Source of the DNA: an uncultured Tateyamaria sp.
GTDB lineage: Bacteria > Pseudomonadota > Alphaproteobacteria > Rhodobacterales > Rhodobacteraceae
Assembly: GCF_947503415.1 (NCBI RefSeq)
Contig: NZ_CANNDS010000001.1
Coordinates: 682,001-746,000 of the forward strand
Direction: 5' to 3'
DNA length: 64,000 bases
The notes beneath the pieces were generated by a model. The model was not told the DNA's origin and did not search any database. It was given only the letters and a program-made list of their open reading frames with translations. Shown here piece by piece: positions 52,280 to 61,762 of this stretch. Every line of letters begins with the position of its first letter. Position 1 is the first letter of the stretch. Made by a program: the position numbers and the translations under genes.

Positions 52280-53260
52280 TTATTGCGCAGCGTTGTAGGC
52301 ATCCAGAATGGCAGCACCGGTGTCACCCGCAGCTTCCAGCCATTCGGCGGCCATCGTCTCACCCACACCGCGCAGATCGCTCATCAGCTGATCGCCCGCG
52401 GGGGCCACGGTCATGCCACCTTCGGCCAGACCGGCAAGGGTAAAGCCGGTGTATTCCTTGGCGCGCCACGTGCCAGCATACTCGGCCATCGCGGCACAGG
52501 CATTGATCACGTTCTTGTTCTGATCAGACACACCCGACCACACATCGTTGTTGATCAGCATGTAGTTCCGGGGCAGCCACGCATCGACGGAATAGAAGTG
52601 GCTCAGGCTTTCCCACACCTTGCGGTCATAGCCAGTGGCACCAGACGACACCATGGACTCCGCCACACCGGTGGCAAAGGCTTGGCTGATCTCGGCCGCC
52701 TCAATGGACACAGGCAGCATCTTGGTCAGCTCGGCCATGCGGGCCGTCGCGTTGTTGTAGGACCGGAACTTCAGGCCTTCCATATCAGCGACAGAATTCA
52801 CTTCCTTGTTGAAGTACAGACCCTGCGGCGGCCACGGCACGGAATAGAGCATGGTCATGTTCTGCTCGGCCAACAGCTCCTGCACGTGGGGCAAGGCGGC
52901 TTCGTAAAGCTTCTCATGCTCGTCAAAGGACGACACGAGGAAGGGCACGGAATCCCAGCCAAAGATGGCGCTTTCGTTCTGGTGACCCGACAGCAGACGC
53001 TCACCAATCGGCACCTGACCGGTCTGAACGGCACGCTTGATGTCCGCGCCCGCATAAAGCGACCCCGACGGGTGCGTCGTAATCTCGATCTCGCCACCCG
53101 TCCCTGTGGTCACACATTGGGCAAACTCCGCACCCGTCACCGAGTGAAAGTTGGACCCGGAATAGGCCATGGGCAGGTCCCACTTCTCCTCTGCCATTGC
53201 AGGCAGGGCAAGCAGAGTCGCCGTGGCGAGGGTTGCGCAAGTTGTCTTAAGTTTCGTCAT
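52280..53260 (-). CDS. TRAP transporter substrate-binding protein (DctP family)
   Basis: A 326-residue periplasmic binding protein with a signal peptide (to about residue 23, ALPAMA-E). Features are WDLPMAYSGSNFHSVTGAEFAQCV, the substrate-arginine strand LKFRSYNNATARMAELTKMLPV, and FATGVAESMVSSGATGYDRKVWESLSHFYSVDAW. The pattern fits the C4-dicarboxylate/2-oxoacid-like TRAP group, but the ligand is not identifiable. It is one of two TRAP systems in the window. Confidence 0.92.
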   Translation of the reverse strand: MTKLKTTCATLATATLLALPAMAEEKWDLPMAYSGSNFHSVTGAEFAQCVTTGTGGEIEITTHPSGSLYAGADIKRAVQTGQVPIGERLLSGHQNESAIFGWDSVPFLVSSFDEHEKLYEAALPHVQELLAEQNMTMLYSVPWPPQGLYFNKEVNSVADMEGLKFRSYNNATARMAELTKMLPVSIEAAEISQAFATGVAESMVSSGATGYDRKVWESLSHFYSVDAWLPRNYMLINNDVWSGVSDQNKNVINACAAMAEYAGTWRAKEYTGFTLAGLAEGGMTVAPAGDQLMSDLRGVGETMAAEWLEAAGDTGAAILDAYNAAQ

Positions 53261-53293
53261 GTCTTACTCCCTGATGGTCATTTTTCTGCGGAC

Positions 53294-54535
53294 TCATGCA
53301 AAACGCATGGGGTCGAACGCGCCGATATCGGTGTTCATAGGTTGGTCCGCGACAAGACCTGCCACGATCCTTCCCGTTTTCGGGCCACCGGTCAATCCAA
53401 TGTGATGATGACCAAATGCGGTGAACACGCCCGTGTCCCGCACCTCGCCAATCAACGGCAAGCTATCCGAGGGCGCGGGCCGGTGTCCAAGCCACTCGAT
53501 TTCCCCTTTGCATGAAAGGTTTGGAAAGGCCGCCTTTGCCTGTTTTCGCAGCAGGTTCAGGGCCGCCTCGGACGGGCCCGCCTCCAAGCCACCAAACTCG
53601 ACCACACCCGCACAGCGCAGGCCCGCAGCCATGGGTGTCGCCACAAACTTGCCACTCGCCACCATGATGGGATGCGATGGACCGCCTTCCGCCTCTTCAA
53701 AAATGATATGATAGCCGCGTTCTGACTCGATCGGGATGGACAGACCCAGCTTCTGCATCAACGGCTTCGACCACACGCCCGTTGCCAGAATGGCCTGATC
53801 ACAAGGCTGCCGCCCTTCCGTCGTCAAAACAGCAGCCACCTTGCCGTCCGCCATCTCGAAATCCTTGATCTCAGCTTGCACAATAGTGCCGCCCACAGCT
53901 TCGAACACGGCGGCCAGCGCCTTCACATATCCACCCGGATCGCGGATAAAACCGTGGTCGGTCATCGTCGCCAGCAACCCAACCGACGGCGACAGTTGCG
54001 GCTCATAGGCCCGCACATCGGCACCCTCACGGATCACCGGCTCAAACCCCGCATCGCGGCGCAAACCCCAGGTATAACTGTCGGCTTCAAACGCCGCCCG
54101 GTTGGCATAGGCAAAGGAATAGTCGCTTTCGCTTACCCAATGCGCGGCATCCGTATCCGCCACCAGCGATTTGTGCTGATCAACGCAATCCCCGACAATC
54201 GTGGTCAAACCGGTCGCAGTCCGGCGCGTATCGCTGTCATTGGCATTCGACAGGTATTTCATCAGCCACGGCAGCAACTTCGGGAAGTATCCCCAACGCA
54301 TGAACAGCGGGAAATCGGGGTTCATCAGCATCTTGGGCGCCTTGCGCACCAAGCCCGGCGCTGTGACAGGCACCATGGAACAGGCCGCAAGCACACCCGC
54401 ATTGCCATGCGACGTGCCCTCACCGGGCGGCAAACGATCAATGATCGTCACTTTTGCATCCGAAAAGCGGCGCAGCCAGATGCCCGTCGACACACCGACG
54501 ATACCCGCCCCGGCGATGATCACATGTTTCGGCAT
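53294..54535 (-). CDS. FAD-dependent D-amino-acid-dehydrogenase-like oxidoreductase
   Basis: A 413-residue DadA/DAO-family flavoprotein: HVIIAGAGIVGVSTGIWLRRF (FAD fold), GTSHGNAGVL, and the C-terminal WLGHRPAPSDSLPLIGEVRDTGVFTAFGHHHIGLTGGPKTGRIVAGLVAD with FAD contacts. It oxidises D-amino or secondary amino acids to 2-oxo/imino acids with a quinone or O2 acceptor. It lies 33 bp upstream of the TRAP dctP on the reverse strand and is divergent from the racemase operon. The start ATG 54533-54535 was chosen because the N-terminal extension lacks homology. Confidence 0.88.
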   Translation of the reverse strand: MPKHVIIAGAGIVGVSTGIWLRRFSDAKVTIIDRLPPGEGTSHGNAGVLAACSMVPVTAPGLVRKAPKMLMNPDFPLFMRWGYFPKLLPWLMKYLSNANDSDTRRTATGLTTIVGDCVDQHKSLVADTDAAHWVSESDYSFAYANRAAFEADSYTWGLRRDAGFEPVIREGADVRAYEPQLSPSVGLLATMTDHGFIRDPGGYVKALAAVFEAVGGTIVQAEIKDFEMADGKVAAVLTTEGRQPCDQAILATGVWSKPLMQKLGLSIPIESERGYHIIFEEAEGGPSHPIMVASGKFVATPMAAGLRCAGVVEFGGLEAGPSEAALNLLRKQAKAAFPNLSCKGEIEWLGHRPAPSDSLPLIGEVRDTGVFTAFGHHHIGLTGGPKTGRIVAGLVADQPMNTDIGAFDPMRFA

Positions 54536-54674
54536 TGTCGCGTCCCCCAAGAGCAGGCCAAGCCCGTCCGCCAAATTGCAAGTGAAACAAGGCACAGCCT
54601 TGTGCGTGACGCAAGACCCGCGCTAGCGTGCCGCAAATTGCGCTGCCTCAAAGCGTCCCTCGGAAAGACCACAC
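54536..54674. promoter_or_regulatory. Divergent promoter region of the second catabolic locus
   Basis: 139 bp between the leftward dadA-like/TRAP operon and the rightward racemase operon. It presumably holds both promoters. No clear inverted repeat was seen, and no regulator gene is within the locus. Confidence 0.35.
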
Positions 54675-55412
54675 ATGACAACACATGGCGGCAAAACCGT
54701 CTTCGGCGCGTCCGTCGGCATCCTGATGCTGAACACCCGCTTCCCCCGCATCCCCGGCGACATCGGCAACGCAGGCACATGGCCTTTCCCCGTCCAATAC
54801 AAGGTCGTCCCCTCGGCCACCCCCGACAACGTGGTGCGCGGCGACGCCACCCCGCTTCTGGGCGCGTTCATCGACGCGGGGCGCGAGCTTGTTGATCTGG
54901 GCTGTGACGGCATCGCCACCAATTGCGGCTTTCTCGTCCCGTTCCAGTCGGACATGTCCCGCGCCCTCGGTGTGCCCGTCGCGTCCTCCTCGCTGCTCCA
55001 AGCCTCCCTTATCCGCCAAACCCTGCCCGCAGATCAGAGCTTGGGCATCCTCACCATATCTTCGGAAACCCTGACCACCGCCCATCTCGACGCCGCAGGC
55101 ATCCCACACGACACGCCCGTCGGCGGCACTGGCGCGGGGTCCCACTTCACCACCCAAGTGCTGGGGGACGCCGCCGAAATCGACTTCGACCAAGCCCGCA
55201 CCGACAACGTCCAGGCCGCCCAACAGCTTGTGGCCGACCACCCCAACATCGGCGCGATCCTTCTGGAATGCACAAACATGGTCCCCTACGCCGCCGACAT
55301 CCGCCGCGCCACGGGCCGCCCCGTCTTCTCGATCTACACGTACCTGCTGTGGTTCCAATCCGGCCTCCTGCCCCGCCGCTTTCCATCCAACCTCGACGAC
55401 TTGCGCGCATGA
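54675..55412 (+). CDS. Asp/Glu/hydantoin racemase-family protein
   Basis: A 245-residue protein with the two-cysteine pattern of cofactor-independent racemases: first cysteine in CDGIATNCGFLVPFQ and second in ILLECTNMVPYAADI. The proline-rich start (LNTRFPRIPGDIGNAGTWPFPVQYK) resembles the aspartate/hydantoin racemase and arylmalonate-decarboxylase-like group. It may racemise the amino acid before the D-specific flavoprotein. Its stop overlaps the next gene (ATGA). Confidence 0.8.
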   Translation: MTTHGGKTVFGASVGILMLNTRFPRIPGDIGNAGTWPFPVQYKVVPSATPDNVVRGDATPLLGAFIDAGRELVDLGCDGIATNCGFLVPFQSDMSRALGVPVASSSLLQASLIRQTLPADQSLGILTISSETLTTAHLDAAGIPHDTPVGGTGAGSHFTTQVLGDAAEIDFDQARTDNVQAAQQLVADHPNIGAILLECTNMVPYAADIRRATGRPVFSIYTYLLWFQSGLLPRRFPSNLDDLRA

Positions 55413-56536
55413 CGGACCACCGCATCACCCACCTGCGTGTCCACTGCGTGACCATTCCGGCACGCGCCGTCCACTCCCACGGCTCCGGCGACGTCGGCGG
55501 CATCAACGCAGCCCTTCTGGAACTCGCGACGGACACGGGCCTCACAGGCTGGGGCGAAGCCTCCCCCTGGCCCGTCTTCACCGGCACGGTCGAGGGCAAC
55601 GCCGCCGCCCTGCACACCCACCTGCGCCCCCACGTGATCGGCCAGAACCCCACCCAAATCGAACCGATCATGGCCCAAGCCGACCGCACCCTCGTCGGCC
55701 ACCCAGAGGCCAAAGCCGCCCTCGAATGCGCACTGCTGGACCTCACCGGCCAGATCACGAACCTGCCCATCGCAGAGCTTGTCGGCGGCAGGCATCGCAC
55801 CCAAATCCCCCTCAGCTTCTCGGTTGCCAATCCCGACTTCGACGCCGACCTCGACGACATCACACAGCTTTGGGCCGACGGCATCCGCATCTTCAAACTG
55901 AAAACCGGCTTTGCCGACCACGCCTTCGACCTCATGCGACTCGAAAAACTGCGCAGCACATATGGCGACGCCGCCCGCTTGCGCATCGACTACAACCAGG
56001 GGCTCCCGGCCTACGACGCCATCCGCCACATCCGTGATCTCGAAACCTTCCGCCCCGACTTTGTCGAACAACCCGTGAAAATGCACGAACGCGAGGCACT
56101 CGCCGCCATCACAAGCGCCGTAGATGTCCCCATCATGGCCGACGAATCCGTCTTCAACGTGCGCGACGCCCTCCAAGGCGCGCACAATCGCATCGCCAAC
56201 ATCTTCTCGCTCAAGACCGCCAAATCCGGGGGCGTCCGGCGCTGCGTTGAGATCGCCGCGATCGCCCGCGCCGCCGGGGTTGAGGTTTACGGCGGCTGCA
56301 TGTTCGAAACCTCCATCGCTCACATGGCAGGCGCGCACCTCATGGCCGCCATCCCCGACCTCACGCTGGGATGCGAATTCTACATGTCCACCTATTACGC
56401 CGAAACGGACATCGCCCAGACGCCCTTCCCGGTCCGAGGCGGCCACGTCCATGTGCCGACCACACCCGGCCTCGGCACCGCGCCGGACCCCGACACACTC
56501 GCCCGCTATCGCACAGATCTGCTGGAGGAAACATGA
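55409..56536 (+). CDS. Enolase-superfamily enzyme (mandelate racemase/muconate lactonizing type)
   Basis: A 375-residue enolase-superfamily member of the MLE-type subgroup: catalytic K-x-K in FKLKTGF, metal ligands in RIDYNQG, FVEQPV and MADESV, and the second base in SLKTAKSGG. Possible activities include cis-3-hydroxy-L-proline dehydratase, proline-betaine epimerase or dipeptide epimerase; only biochemistry could decide. The start ATG 55409 overlaps the racemase stop, and the stop overlaps the ThDP enzyme start, so the three act together. Confidence 0.82.
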   Translation: MTDHRITHLRVHCVTIPARAVHSHGSGDVGGINAALLELATDTGLTGWGEASPWPVFTGTVEGNAAALHTHLRPHVIGQNPTQIEPIMAQADRTLVGHPEAKAALECALLDLTGQITNLPIAELVGGRHRTQIPLSFSVANPDFDADLDDITQLWADGIRIFKLKTGFADHAFDLMRLEKLRSTYGDAARLRIDYNQGLPAYDAIRHIRDLETFRPDFVEQPVKMHEREALAAITSAVDVPIMADESVFNVRDALQGAHNRIANIFSLKTAKSGGVRRCVEIAAIARAAGVEVYGGCMFETSIAHMAGAHLMAAIPDLTLGCEFYMSTYYAETDIAQTPFPVRGGHVHVPTTPGLGTAPDPDTLARYRTDLLEET

Positions 56537-58251
56537 CCCAGATGAACGGCGCCCAGGCGCTCCTCCACATGCTCGAACTGCATGACGTCACCCACGTCTT
56601 CGGCCTGCCGGGCGAGACGACGATAGGCTGGTACAAGGAATGGCGCGCCCATTCGAACATCGAATTTGTGCTCACCCGCGACGAACGCACCGCCTCCTAC
56701 GCGGCCGAAGCCTACGCCAAGATCACCGGCAAACCCGCCGTGCTTGAGGCGCCCAGCCCCGGCGTCACCCACTGCACCCCCGGCATCACGGAGGCGTTCC
56801 TCTCGTCGGTCCCCATCATCTTCTTCTCCTCCGACATCCCCGTGAACCAGGACAAGAAACACGGGCTCACAGGTGTCGACCAAACCGCGCTCTATAACAG
56901 CATCTGCAAAGAATCCTTCACCATCACCAAGGTCGCGGACATCCCGTTCCTGCTGCGCCGCGCCTTCCGCGTCGCCACCTCGGGCCGCCCCGCCCCCGTG
57001 CATATCCGTGTCCCCATCAATATCTTCGGCGAAGAAGCAAACCTGACAGACCTCTACGCCGAACCCGACTACGAGCACTACCCGGCCCACCGCCCCGTCG
57101 CGGACCACAGCAAAATCCGGCAAGCCATTGATCTGCTGCTCTGCGCCAGCAAACCCGCCATCGTCGTGGGCCAGGGCGGGCTGATCTCCAAAGCCTCCCA
57201 AACCATCCTTGACCTCGCGGAATTGCTGCAAATCCCCATCGGCACCACCACCCCGGGCAAGGGCACGATCCCCGAAAACCACCCGCTCTCCCTGCGGGTC
57301 ATCGGTGCACGCGGCGGGATGGAACACGCCAACCAGTACCTGTTGGACGCCGACATGATCTTCTTCATCGGCACCAACACCGACAGCGCCGCCACGGACC
57401 ACTGGAAGCTCTACGGTGACCCCAACACCAAAACCTTCCTGCATCTCGACATTGCCGAAGCGCATGTGGGCAACAACTTTCCGCTCAAGCTCGGCATGGT
57501 CGGTGACGCCCGCGCGACGCTCGACTACATGGTCGAACTGATCAAAACCGAACACCCAAATCTCAACAGACCCAAAGTCGACCTGACGGACCTAAAACAA
57601 ACCGCACTCGACACAGTCTTCAACGCCAACATCCCGATGCCCGACGGCACGCTGTCGCCCGTCAAACTCTCGCAGGCGCTCGACAGGCTGATGCCAGACG
57701 ACGCCATCGTCACGTCCGAACCCGGCGTCAGCGCGATCTTCCCCTCGGCCCTGCTGACCTTCCGCAAAGCAGGCCGCCGCTACATCACCAACTACTCCAT
57801 GGGCGCACTCGGCTACTCGGTCCCGGCGGCCATCGGCGCGTCCTACGCGCATGATGGGCCGATCATCTCCTTCACCGGCGACGGCTCCTTCGGCTTTGTC
57901 ATAGGCGACATGGAAACGATCAAACGGTCCGGCAAAAACGTGACAATTATCCTCAACCGCAACGACAGCTTCGGCTGGATCAGGGGCGAGGCGATCCTGC
58001 TGGATGACGTGGACGAGCCTTGGTCCACCGACTTCGGCGGCGTCGACTACATCAAGGTCGCCGAAGGGTTCGGGTTCGACGCCACGCGCATCACGTCCCA
58101 CGACGACATCGAACCAGCCCTTGCCCGCGCCATCGCCAACCAAGGCGCCAATTTCATAGAAATCCGCGTGCCCACACAGGACCAGATCGTGCCCTTCGTC
58201 CCCTCATGGGTCCGCGCCGCGCGGGCCAAAGGGCTGCCGCACTTCTCATAG
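56533..58251 (+). CDS. Thiamine-diphosphate enzyme (acetolactate-synthase-like)
   Basis: A 572-residue ThDP enzyme with the three expected domains: N-terminal pyrimidine domain with catalytic glutamate in FGLPGETTIGW, the central FAD-like domain (ASKPAIVVGQGG), and the ThDP-diphosphate motif GDGSFGFVIGDMETIKRSGKNVTIILNRN. Many relatives decarboxylate 2-oxoacids (acetolactate synthase, sulfopyruvate or phenylpyruvate decarboxylase, glyoxylate carboligase). The ATG follows GGAGGAA and overlaps the previous stop. It probably finishes the degradation of the 2-oxoacid product of this cluster. Confidence 0.88.
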   Translation: MTQMNGAQALLHMLELHDVTHVFGLPGETTIGWYKEWRAHSNIEFVLTRDERTASYAAEAYAKITGKPAVLEAPSPGVTHCTPGITEAFLSSVPIIFFSSDIPVNQDKKHGLTGVDQTALYNSICKESFTITKVADIPFLLRRAFRVATSGRPAPVHIRVPINIFGEEANLTDLYAEPDYEHYPAHRPVADHSKIRQAIDLLLCASKPAIVVGQGGLISKASQTILDLAELLQIPIGTTTPGKGTIPENHPLSLRVIGARGGMEHANQYLLDADMIFFIGTNTDSAATDHWKLYGDPNTKTFLHLDIAEAHVGNNFPLKLGMVGDARATLDYMVELIKTEHPNLNRPKVDLTDLKQTALDTVFNANIPMPDGTLSPVKLSQALDRLMPDDAIVTSEPGVSAIFPSALLTFRKAGRRYITNYSMGALGYSVPAAIGASYAHDGPIISFTGDGSFGFVIGDMETIKRSGKNVTIILNRNDSFGWIRGEAILLDDVDEPWSTDFGGVDYIKVAEGFGFDATRITSHDDIEPALARAIANQGANFIEIRVPTQDQIVPFVPSWVRAARAKGLPHFS

Positions 58252-58253
58252 TC

Positions 58254-58655
58254 TCAGGCATTCACCCCGGGCGCATCCAGCAACTGCACGCCACCGATCT
58301 TCCAACCGTCAGCGGTCTCGATCATGGCATAGGCCAGAAAATGCACGGCACCCTCTGCGTCTTCAATCCGCACCGTCTGCACATACCGCCCGCCTTCTTC
58401 CCGCAGGTCGAGATAGGTGACATCCGCCGGCCGCCACACCATTGGATAGCCTTGGGTGACCATGCGCCCAAAATTCTCAGGCGTCCGGAACATCCCCTGA
58501 ATAGAAGGCGCCGCAAAGGTAAACGCCTGCTCAAAATCATCCGCCTTGAAGGCTTCGATCTGACTGCCGATGACGCCTTCAATTTCAGTCCCCTGCGCCA
58601 TCGCGGCACCGGCCAGACCCACGGCCAACACGGCCCCCATCATCCATTTCCGCAT
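58254..58655 (-). CDS. DUF4864-family exported protein
   Basis: A 133-residue protein with a signal peptide to about residue 20 (AGAAMA-Q) and a DUF4864-like NTF2-type domain (GVIGSQIEAFKADDFEQAFTFAAPSIQGMF ... MIETADGWKIGGVQLL). Role unknown. It converges on the ThDP gene 2 bp away. Confidence 0.82.
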   Translation of the reverse strand: MRKWMMGAVLAVGLAGAAMAQGTEIEGVIGSQIEAFKADDFEQAFTFAAPSIQGMFRTPENFGRMVTQGYPMVWRPADVTYLDLREEGGRYVQTVRIEDAEGAVHFLAYAMIETADGWKIGGVQLLDAPGVNA

Positions 58656-58722
58656 CTGATATCCTCTTGGCTCTTGACCAAAGGATAGCGCTGGACACGC
58701 TCAGAACAATGGCGGCGTGCAA

Positions 58723-59214
58723 TCAGAAAAACAAAGCTCCGAACAATGTTCTGTCTGCTTTGTTCCGTTCAACCGCGCGGCACAGCAGGGTGGGATCGTT
58801 CGGGTCAAACGGGCCATACTCCTGCTTAAATGCATCCAGTTGCGCCTTTGCTGTCGCTTCACGTGCTTGTTTGTCTTGAAAAATCGCTCGCCTGCCGATC
58901 GCTGCCGCTCGGTCGAAATACAAATAATCCAGCGGTACACCGCATTCCGCTGACGCGACAAGCGCGAGGCGCGTAAATGCAAAATAGGTGATGTTGCCGT
59001 ATTGCTTATTGGGCATCTCAAAATGCGCGTTCTTCCAATCAGAGCGTTGGATGCGGAAGCCACGGTTGGCAAAAGTCGGTTTATTTCTGACCTGTGATTG
59101 AGGGGTTGCGACCGGTGTCTGCGATACGGCCTCAGTGTTTTGGGTCTGTGGAGCCGTTGCATCGCAAGCAGAAAGAGCGATGGTGGCCGAAACGACGGCA
59201 AGTAACTGTTTCAC
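58723..59214 (-). CDS. Hypothetical lipoprotein
   Basis: A 163-residue protein with a lipoprotein signal (lipobox LSAC at about residue 17), a Thr/Gln-rich spacer and a charged C-terminal part. Its base composition is lower in GC than the neighbours. No family was recognised. It may be a laterally acquired envelope protein. Confidence 0.6.
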   Translation of the reverse strand: MKQLLAVVSATIALSACDATAPQTQNTEAVSQTPVATPQSQVRNKPTFANRGFRIQRSDWKNAHFEMPNKQYGNITYFAFTRLALVASAECGVPLDYLYFDRAAAIGRRAIFQDKQAREATAKAQLDAFKQEYGPFDPNDPTLLCRAVERNKADRTLFGALFF

Positions 59215-59496
59215 TAAATACTCCTTGGCTTATTTCGCTCGAAAAGAAACGCAAAACCTCTACTATCTCAAGGAGAATTGCGATAGCGCCCAATCGTCTA
59301 AATGAATTTGCAACAGGCGACGGGCTGGTAGAAGTTCCAGCCTCGTATGGCTGTCACGAAAAACGGCGCCCATTCACGTGTTTTCCGTTTCAACGAGTTC
59401 CTCGAAGGATCGGATTAGCCAAAACGAAAATCGCTGCCCGCCTTCGCGGTCCATCCTGCCGGATGCGTGGTTAATTTTCCCTGACCCAACCGTGCA
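59215..59496. other. Intergenic region upstream of the lipoprotein gene
   Basis: 282 bp with lower GC and no plausible gene. It probably contains the promoter of the leftward lipoprotein gene and the downstream side of the lysK terminator. Confidence 0.35.
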
Positions 59497-59526
59497 AAAG
59501 CCAAGCGGTTGATCCCGCTTGGCTTT
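59497..59526. terminator. Strong terminator after lysK
   Basis: A perfect 12-bp stem (AAAGCCAAGCGG/CCGCTTGGCTTT, 6-nt loop) with T-rich ends in both directions. It lies 58 bp after the lysK stop and is the strongest hairpin in the window. Confidence 0.8.
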
Positions 59527-59565
59527 CACATCTCTCTAAAGATCAGGCAAAGCCACCGAACAGGC

Positions 59566-59581
59566 TGTCCCCGCGGGGACA
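59566..59581. repeat. TGTCCCCGCGGGGACA palindrome, copy 1
   Basis: A perfect 16-bp palindrome (18 bp with CTG...CAG) 2 bp after the lysK stop. An identical 16-mer occurs before the gene at 61213-61228. Confidence 0.6.
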
Positions 59582-59583
59582 GA

Positions 59584-61161
59584 TCAGCCCACCAGCTCTC
59601 CCGCCAGCGCTTTTTCGATCAGGGAGACAGTCTCTTCGACCCCGTAAAGCGCAATGAACCCGCCAAATCGCGGGCCTTGGCTCGCGCCCAAAAGCACCTC
59701 ATACAGCGCCGTGAACCACTCCCGCAGCGGATCAAACCGATCCCGCCCAACGGCATAGGCCACGGACTGCAACGCCTCGTCCTCGATGGGACCGTCATAG
59801 GCCTCCAACTCGGTCTTCAGCGCTTCCAACGCCTCTCGCTCGGCATCCGTCGGCAAACGGTAAACCTTCGCCGGTTTCACAAAGTCGTTGTAGTAGCGCA
59901 CCGCGTGCCCCACCGCCTTGTCCATGCCGGGATGCGTCTCCGGCCCGGTGTCCGGCGCGTAGCGCTGAATGAAGCCCCACAGCTTGCCCTTGTCCTCCGC
60001 CGACGACACCGACGCGAGGTTCAAAAGCATGGCAAAAGGCACCACCATATCGCTCTCGGGCACGTCGCCCGAATGGATATGCCACACCGGGTTCGCGGCC
60101 CGCGCCTTGTCATCCTGTCCCGCATAGGCGCGCAGCTGCTGATGGTACTCGTCCACCGCCTTGGGGATGACATCAAAGAACATCCGCTTCGCCGTCTTGG
60201 GCTTTTGATACATGAAATAGGACAGCGATTCCGTGCTGGCATAGGTCAGCCACTCGTCGATGCTGACACCATTCCCGCTCGACTTCGAAATCTTCTGTCC
60301 CTGATCATCCAGAAAAAGCTCATAGGAAAAGTGGTTCGGCGGGCGCGCACCCAGGGTCCGACAGATCGCGTCATAGATCTTTTCGTTGGTTGCGTGCTCC
60401 TTGCCATACATCTCGAAGTCCACGCCAAGAGCCGCCCAGCGCGCGCCGAAGTCCGGCTTCCACTGCAGCTTCACGTTGCCACCCGTTACGGGAAGCGTCA
60501 TCTCACCCCCGTCCGGATCGTCGAAAGTGACGGTGCCATTGGCCGCATCCACATGCTTCATCGGAACGTACATGACGCGGCCCGTGTCAGGATGAATGGG
60601 AAGAAAGATCGAATAGGTCTGCTGACGCTCTTCGCGCAAAGACTTAAGCATGATCGCCATCAGATCGTCATAGCGTTCCGCACAGCGCAGCAATACCTCG
60701 TCAAACCGACCAGAGCGATAAAACTCGCGTGCCGAAATAAACTCGTATTCGAACCCGAACGTGTCCAGGAACCTGCGCAGCATGGCATTGTTGTGATGGC
60801 CGAAACTCTCATGCGTCTCGAACGGGTCGGGCACCGAAGTCAGCGGCATCTGCAGGTATTCCTGCAACGCGTCAGGATTGGGCACATTGCCCGGCACCTT
60901 GCGCATGCCATCCAGATCATCCGAGAAACATATCAGCTTGGTGGGAATATCCGACAGCACCTCGAAGGCGCGGCGGACCATCGTGGTGCGCGCCACTTCG
61001 CCGAAGGTCCCGATATGAGGCAGACCCGAGGGGCCATAGCCCGTCTCGAACAACACATATCCCTTCTCGGGTGGCGCCTTTTCGTAACGTTTGAGCAAGC
61101 GGCGGGCTTCTTCGAACGGCCAGGCTTTGCTGCTCATCGCGGCGTCACGGAAAGTTGACAT
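59584..61161 (-). CDS. lysK: Class I lysyl-tRNA synthetase
   Basis: A 525-residue class I LysRS: N-terminal [18 protein letters not shown] carries the HIGH-like motif and [11 protein letters not shown] the KMSKS loop. The start is ATG 61161. Alphaproteobacteria commonly use this archaeal-type enzyme instead of class II LysRS, and no class II gene is in the window. It charges tRNA-Lys. The gene is framed by identical 16-bp palindromes and followed by a strong terminator. Confidence 0.96.
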   Translation of the reverse strand: MSTFRDAAMSSKAWPFEEARRLLKRYEKAPPEKGYVLFETGYGPSGLPHIGTFGEVARTTMVRRAFEVLSDIPTKLICFSDDLDGMRKVPGNVPNPDALQEYLQMPLTSVPDPFETHESFGHHNNAMLRRFLDTFGFEYEFISAREFYRSGRFDEVLLRCAERYDDLMAIMLKSLREERQQTYSIFLPIHPDTGRVMYVPMKHVDAANGTVTFDDPDGGEMTLPVTGGNVKLQWKPDFGARWAALGVDFEMYGKEHATNEKIYDAICRTLGARPPNHFSYELFLDDQGQKISKSSGNGVSIDEWLTYASTESLSYFMYQKPKTAKRMFFDVIPKAVDEYHQQLRAYAGQDDKARAANPVWHIHSGDVPESDMVVPFAMLLNLASVSSAEDKGKLWGFIQRYAPDTGPETHPGMDKAVGHAVRYYNDFVKPAKVYRLPTDAEREALEALKTELEAYDGPIEDEALQSVAYAVGRDRFDPLREWFTALYEVLLGASQGPRFGGFIALYGVEETVSLIEKALAGELVG

Positions 61162-61212
61162 GGCTTTGGTCCCATATGGCAGGCCTCCGCCCTATGCGCG
61201 GCCCTTCGGACA

Positions 61213-61228
61213 TGTCCCCGCGGGGACA
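61213..61228. repeat. TGTCCCCGCGGGGACA palindrome, copy 2
   Basis: Identical to the palindrome after the lysK stop. It lies 52 bp upstream of the lysK start in the divergent gap with the TerB-like gene, so it could be an operator for either gene. Confidence 0.6.
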
Positions 61229-61303
61229 ATCCCGCCGGTACCTATTGCGGGCCGGGTCAGGCGTCAATATTGAGGGAGCACGCACCCAAAAAGGACGCAC
61301 GCC

Positions 61304-61726
61304 ATGGCCAACTCACAACTCTCCCTGACCGCGCAGGATGCGCTGGTCGCCCTGATGATTGCGGTGTCGGCCTCGGACGAAGACATCCGCACCGCGGAAC
61401 TGGTCAAGATCAACTCTGCCGTCAACAATCTGCCTGTCTTTGCGGGCTACGATCTGGATCGGCTGAACCGCATGGCGCAGATGGTGTTTGATCTGTTCGA
61501 ACAGGAAGACGGGCTTGACGCACTTTTCGGGCTTGTTCGCGAGGCGTTGCCGGAGCGGCTGTTCGAGACCGCATATGCGCTGGCCTGCGACGTGGCGGCT
61601 GCGGACGGGACGCTGGAGGAAGCGGAGCTGCGCTTGCTCGAAGAAATCCGCTACGAGTTAAACATCGATCGGCTGCACGCAGCAGCCATCGAACGCGGCG
61701 CCCGGGCGCGGCATTTGACGCTTTAG
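61304..61726 (+). CDS. TerB-like tellurite-resistance-family protein
   Basis: A 140-residue all-helical protein of the TerB-like superfamily: SLTAQDALVALMIAVSASDEDIRTAELVKI and YALACDVAAADGTLEEAELRLLEEI, with the two acidic metal-binding helices of the fold. Function is unknown; many members are stress related. It is divergent from lysK. Confidence 0.86.
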   Translation: MANSQLSLTAQDALVALMIAVSASDEDIRTAELVKINSAVNNLPVFAGYDLDRLNRMAQMVFDLFEQEDGLDALFGLVREALPERLFETAYALACDVAAADGTLEEAELRLLEEIRYELNIDRLHAAAIERGARARHLTL

Positions 61727-61762
61727 GTTAGGATTGCGGGAAAAAGCAATCATTAGCCACCA

